Shown here in pieces: positions 6,904 to 8,740 of a stretch of 8,740 bases of DNA; positions within the stretch are counted from its first letter, which is position 1, and the number at the start of each line of letters is the position of its first letter. The stretch covers positions 1 through 8,740 of the forward strand of contig JBEVNX010000086.1 of NCBI GenBank assembly GCA_040507895.1, written 5' to 3'. Under the pieces are notes generated by a model, which was not told where the DNA came from, did no database searches, and worked only from the letters and a program-made list of their open reading frames with translations. The stretch is from JBEVNX01 sp040507895. Its GTDB lineage: Bacteria > Desulfobacterota > Binatia > JACPRU01. A program made the position numbers and the translations under genes.

Positions 6904-8442
6904 TCACAGGTTCCGGCGCCGATCCCACACGAAGATGCCGAGCATCAGTAACAGCTCCGGGACGATCAGCACCGACAGATAGAAGATGCGCGTGACCTGC
7001 TCGGAGGTGAGCGCAATGCGTGAGGCGCGTACCGACCGCGGCCGGATGGAGATCTGCTTGTCCTCGCCGACCGCCCAGCTCACCGCGTTCATCACGAGGT
7101 CGCGGTTGTAGAGGTTGTTGAGGAACTTGTTGTCAACCAACTCGTCACTGCCGAACGCGACGAGACGCGAGGCGACGTCCTTGTCTCCCTGCTTGGTCGT
7201 GAGCGTGGCCGCCACGGCCACCGAGATCGGCCCCTTGTGATCGGTCTTGGGGTCGAGCGCGGCTTGACCCTTGTCGAACAGCCCGTCGAGGTCCTTCTCC
7301 GCCCAGCTCGACGGGCCCGTCTTAGCGAGGGAGATGACTTCGATGCCGGGCTTCTTGTCCGCGAGGGCGTCCACCGAGCGCGTGAACGGAAAGATCGTGC
7401 GCTGCGTGAAGCCTTCGGTAATCGGATGCTGGCCGTAGCTCTGCACGATCGGCTCGACTCCGAGCGCCGGCCCTTGGAACAGCCGCAGCACTTGATCGAC
7501 GACGATGTCGTCGCCGACGCGGATGCCGTAGTCGCCGAGCAGCGGGACCAACTCGGGCCCGCGCCGCGCGGCGAGGAGGAAGACCGCGCGGCCGCCGTTC
7601 TGCAGATAGTCCTTGAGGTGCTTCAGCTCCTGCTCGAGATAGGGCTTCACCGGCGCGGGCACCACGACGAGGTTGCACTCATCGGGCATCTTTTCCTGAG
7701 AAGCCAGAAGCACCGCCTTGGCGATGTAGTTCTCGCTCTCGAGTGCGGTGCGAAAGCCGCCGTAGGCTTTCGGACTCTCGGCATCGGCGGCATCGGGCTC
7801 CCCGTGGCCTTCGATCAGGCAAACGGTCTTCTTGGTCGAGTGCGTCACCTTGATGATCGCGTTGGTGACGGATTCCTCGTCTCCCTTGCTCACCAGCGTC
7901 GACTGGTCCCCGTAGCCGACACGGATCGTTCCGTAGGTCGTGATGCTGTACTTCTGGGCGAGCTCGGGGCTCTTGTCCGGATCGATCATCTGGTACTTCA
8001 CGTGGCTCGACCCTTGTGCGTAGCTTTTGAAAAGCTCCTCGATGCCGGGGTCGCGGCCGGTCTCGACGAACGCCATAAGATCGAGGTCCTGATTGAGCTC
8101 CTTCACGTAGTTTGTGGAGAGTGGCGAGAGGCTGTAGACGCCGGCCTCGGTCGTATCGACCCGCTTGAAGTGGCGCGCAGAGAGGAAGTTCGCCATCACC
8201 AGGATGCCGAGGAACAGGATCGAGTAGAGCGCCGCGTTGGCACCGAACTTCGTCGAGCGCTCGCCGAGGAACGTCCCGAGGCTCTCTCGCGCCGATGCCA
8301 GATAGGCGATGAGCGCGAAGGTGCCGAACAGAACGTTGCCGACCACGAAGGTGCTGATGTCTTGCGTGATGGCATAGGCGACCGCGCCGAAGAGCAGCGT
8401 CGCGAGACCGATGATCCCGAGGCTCGTCCGACTGCGCCCCAT
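6904..8442 (-). CDS. GldG-like ABC transporter auxiliary protein
   Basis: GldG-type proteins accompany a GldA ATPase and a GldF permease; in Flavobacterium the three are needed for gliding, but homologues occur in many non-gliding bacteria with unknown substrates. The product has 512 residues. Hydrophobic segments at about 7-25, 31-50 and 71-88 and a C-terminal one at 486-506 followed by DRRRNL place a large central domain outside the membrane with both ends probably cytoplasmic. The central domain carries family motifs: IDPDKSPELAQKY (153-165), TTYGTIRVGYGDQ (168-180), EESVTNAIIKVT (189-200), IEGHGEP (210-216), LKDYLQNGGRAVFLL (276-290) and AFGSDELVDN (429-438). These match the ABC_transp_aux family. 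The ATG complementing 8440-8442 is the first start codon in its frame after the permease; no strong ribosome site is visible. I recognise the family but not a specific function, so I give no symbol. Confidence 0.9.
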   Translation of the reverse strand: MGRSRTSLGIIGLATLLFGAVAYAITQDISTFVVGNVLFGTFALIAYLASARESLGTFLGERSTKFGANAALYSILFLGILVMANFLSARHFKRVDTTEAGVYSLSPLSTNYVKELNQDLDLMAFVETGRDPGIEELFKSYAQGSSHVKYQMIDPDKSPELAQKYSITTYGTIRVGYGDQSTLVSKGDEESVTNAIIKVTHSTKKTVCLIEGHGEPDAADAESPKAYGGFRTALESENYIAKAVLLASQEKMPDECNLVVVPAPVKPYLEQELKHLKDYLQNGGRAVFLLAARRGPELVPLLGDYGIRVGDDIVVDQVLRLFQGPALGVEPIVQSYGQHPITEGFTQRTIFPFTRSVDALADKKPGIEVISLAKTGPSSWAEKDLDGLFDKGQAALDPKTDHKGPISVAVAATLTTKQGDKDVASRLVAFGSDELVDNKFLNNLYNRDLVMNAVSWAVGEDKQISIRPRSVRASRIALTSEQVTRIFYLSVLIVPELLLMLGIFVWDRRRNL

Positions 8443-8444
8443 CG

Positions 8445-8501
8445 CTAGACCCGCGGGTGCGCCTCGCGGACCCGCTCGCTCCGTCGGGCTCTCGTGTTCA
8501 T
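8445..8501 (-). CDS. Possible 18-codon bridging minicistron
   Basis: A short frame encodes MNTRARRSERVREAHPRV. Its ATG overlaps the permease TGA as ATGA (8498-8501), and its TAG (8445-8447) ends 2 nt before the gldG-like ATG. It has six Arg in 18 residues. A GGAG directly abuts the ATG, too close for a normal ribosome site, so any translation would depend on re-initiation by ribosomes ending the permease. No family is recognised. It may be a coupling device rather than a functional peptide, or chance. Confidence 0.3.
   Translation of the reverse strand: MNTRARRSERVREAHPRV
8449..8475 (-). promoter_or_regulatory. Palindrome and competing hairpin before the gldG-like start
   Basis: ACCCGCGGGT at 8449-8458 is a perfect 10-bp palindrome ending 6 nt before the gldG-like ATG. 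Its GCGGGT half (8453-8458) can also pair with ACCCGC at 8470-8475 across an 11-nt loop. On the minus-strand mRNA these structures cover the place where a ribosome site should lie, and could limit independent initiation on the gldG-like gene. Short GC palindromes are common in such DNA, so this is tentative. Confidence 0.25.
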
Positions 8502-8740
8502 CTCCAGCGCAGCGATTCGACGGAACGGTGGGTAAGGAACAGCGCGGCGGCGATCAGCGACAAGAAGTAGGCGACCGCCCGAGTGTCGATGATTCCCTTT
8601 ACGAATTCGCTGAAGTGCTCCGTCACGGAGAGGTAGTGGAGGACGGCGCCGATCGTCGGCGTCGAAGTGTCGGCGGGCCAGTTGATCACGTAGAGGAGAA
8701 GGAGCGCGACGAGGCACGACACCGCGGCGACGATCTGGTT
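8498..8740 (-). CDS. ABC-2 type permease, GldF-like, C-terminal 80 residues (5' end outside window)
   Basis: This is the end of the membrane subunit of the ABC transporter whose auxiliary proteins are encoded next. The frame is open to the window edge and starts NQIVAAVSCLVALLLLYVI, a transmembrane segment characteristic of GldF-like permeases. A loop follows, with the conserved stretch LSVTEHFSEFVKGIIDTRAV (37-56), then the last transmembrane segment (about 56-71, AYFLSLIAAALFLT) and the family C-terminus HRSVESLRWR. The stop is the TGA complementing 8498-8500. The short 80-residue frame should not be read as a complete gene: the GTG at 8720-8722 lies within a continuous transmembrane segment. 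The ATPase and the rest of the permease are expected to the right of the window. Confidence 0.88.
   Translation of the reverse strand, partial: NQIVAAVSCLVALLLLYVINWPADTSTPTIGAVLHYLSVTEHFSEFVKGIIDTRAVAYFLSLIAAALFLTHRSVESLRWR

Noticed and set aside
7237..8448. 403-codon open frame on the plus strand opposite the gldG-like gene
   Set aside because: Its translation is an Arg/Glu/Asp/Val/Leu mix typical of the antisense of a GC-rich gene, with no recognisable motif, while the minus strand encodes clear GldG family motifs over the whole span.
1..8740. tRNA or rRNA genes, CRISPR array, insertion sequence, prophage or defence genes
   Set aside because: No cloverleaf, regularly spaced direct repeat, transposase motif or terminal inverted repeat was seen; coding sequence fills nearly all of the window and no gene-free gap exceeds about 80 nt.

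Overview
The window comes from a high-GC (about two thirds G+C by eye), LPS-bearing Gram-negative bacterium. It carries a conserved leuS - lptE - holA housekeeping block, and its gliding-type (Gld-like) ABC transporter genes and LeuRS style would suit a myxobacterial, 'deltaproteobacterial' or related deep-branching lineage. No RNA gene, insertion sequence or CRISPR array is visible, so the taxon is an inference and the species cannot be named.

Left half, plus strand (1-5390): the 3' end of leuS (leucyl-tRNA synthetase), lptE (outer-membrane lipoprotein for LPS export), holA (DNA polymerase III delta, the clamp-loader subunit), then a TldD/PmbA pair: a HEXXXH metalloprotease subunit followed by a non-catalytic partner. 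leuS-lptE-holA is the order known from Escherichia coli. There nadD follows holA; here the TldD/PmbA pair does. holA overlaps the tldD-like gene by 17 nt, and the tldD-like and pmbA-like genes are 5 nt apart, so the last three genes look translationally linked.

Right half, minus strand (5460-8740, read right to left): the C-terminal end of an ABC-2 type (GldF-like) permease, a gldG-like gene for a membrane-anchored extracytoplasmic protein, and a gene for an N-terminally anchored DUF4340 protein. The matching ATPase gene is expected upstream, beyond base 8740. This cluster is widespread in non-gliding bacteria and its substrate is not known to me. The two operons converge on a 69-nt gap at 5391-5459.

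Points of most interest: the DUF4340 protein is built from three copies of one roughly 137-residue unit; an 18-codon Arg-rich reading frame exactly bridges permease and gldG; and the TldD-type protease carries an HESIGHPLELDR motif unlike the HEAVGHGLEGD form of E. coli TldD, with no peptide substrate gene in view.
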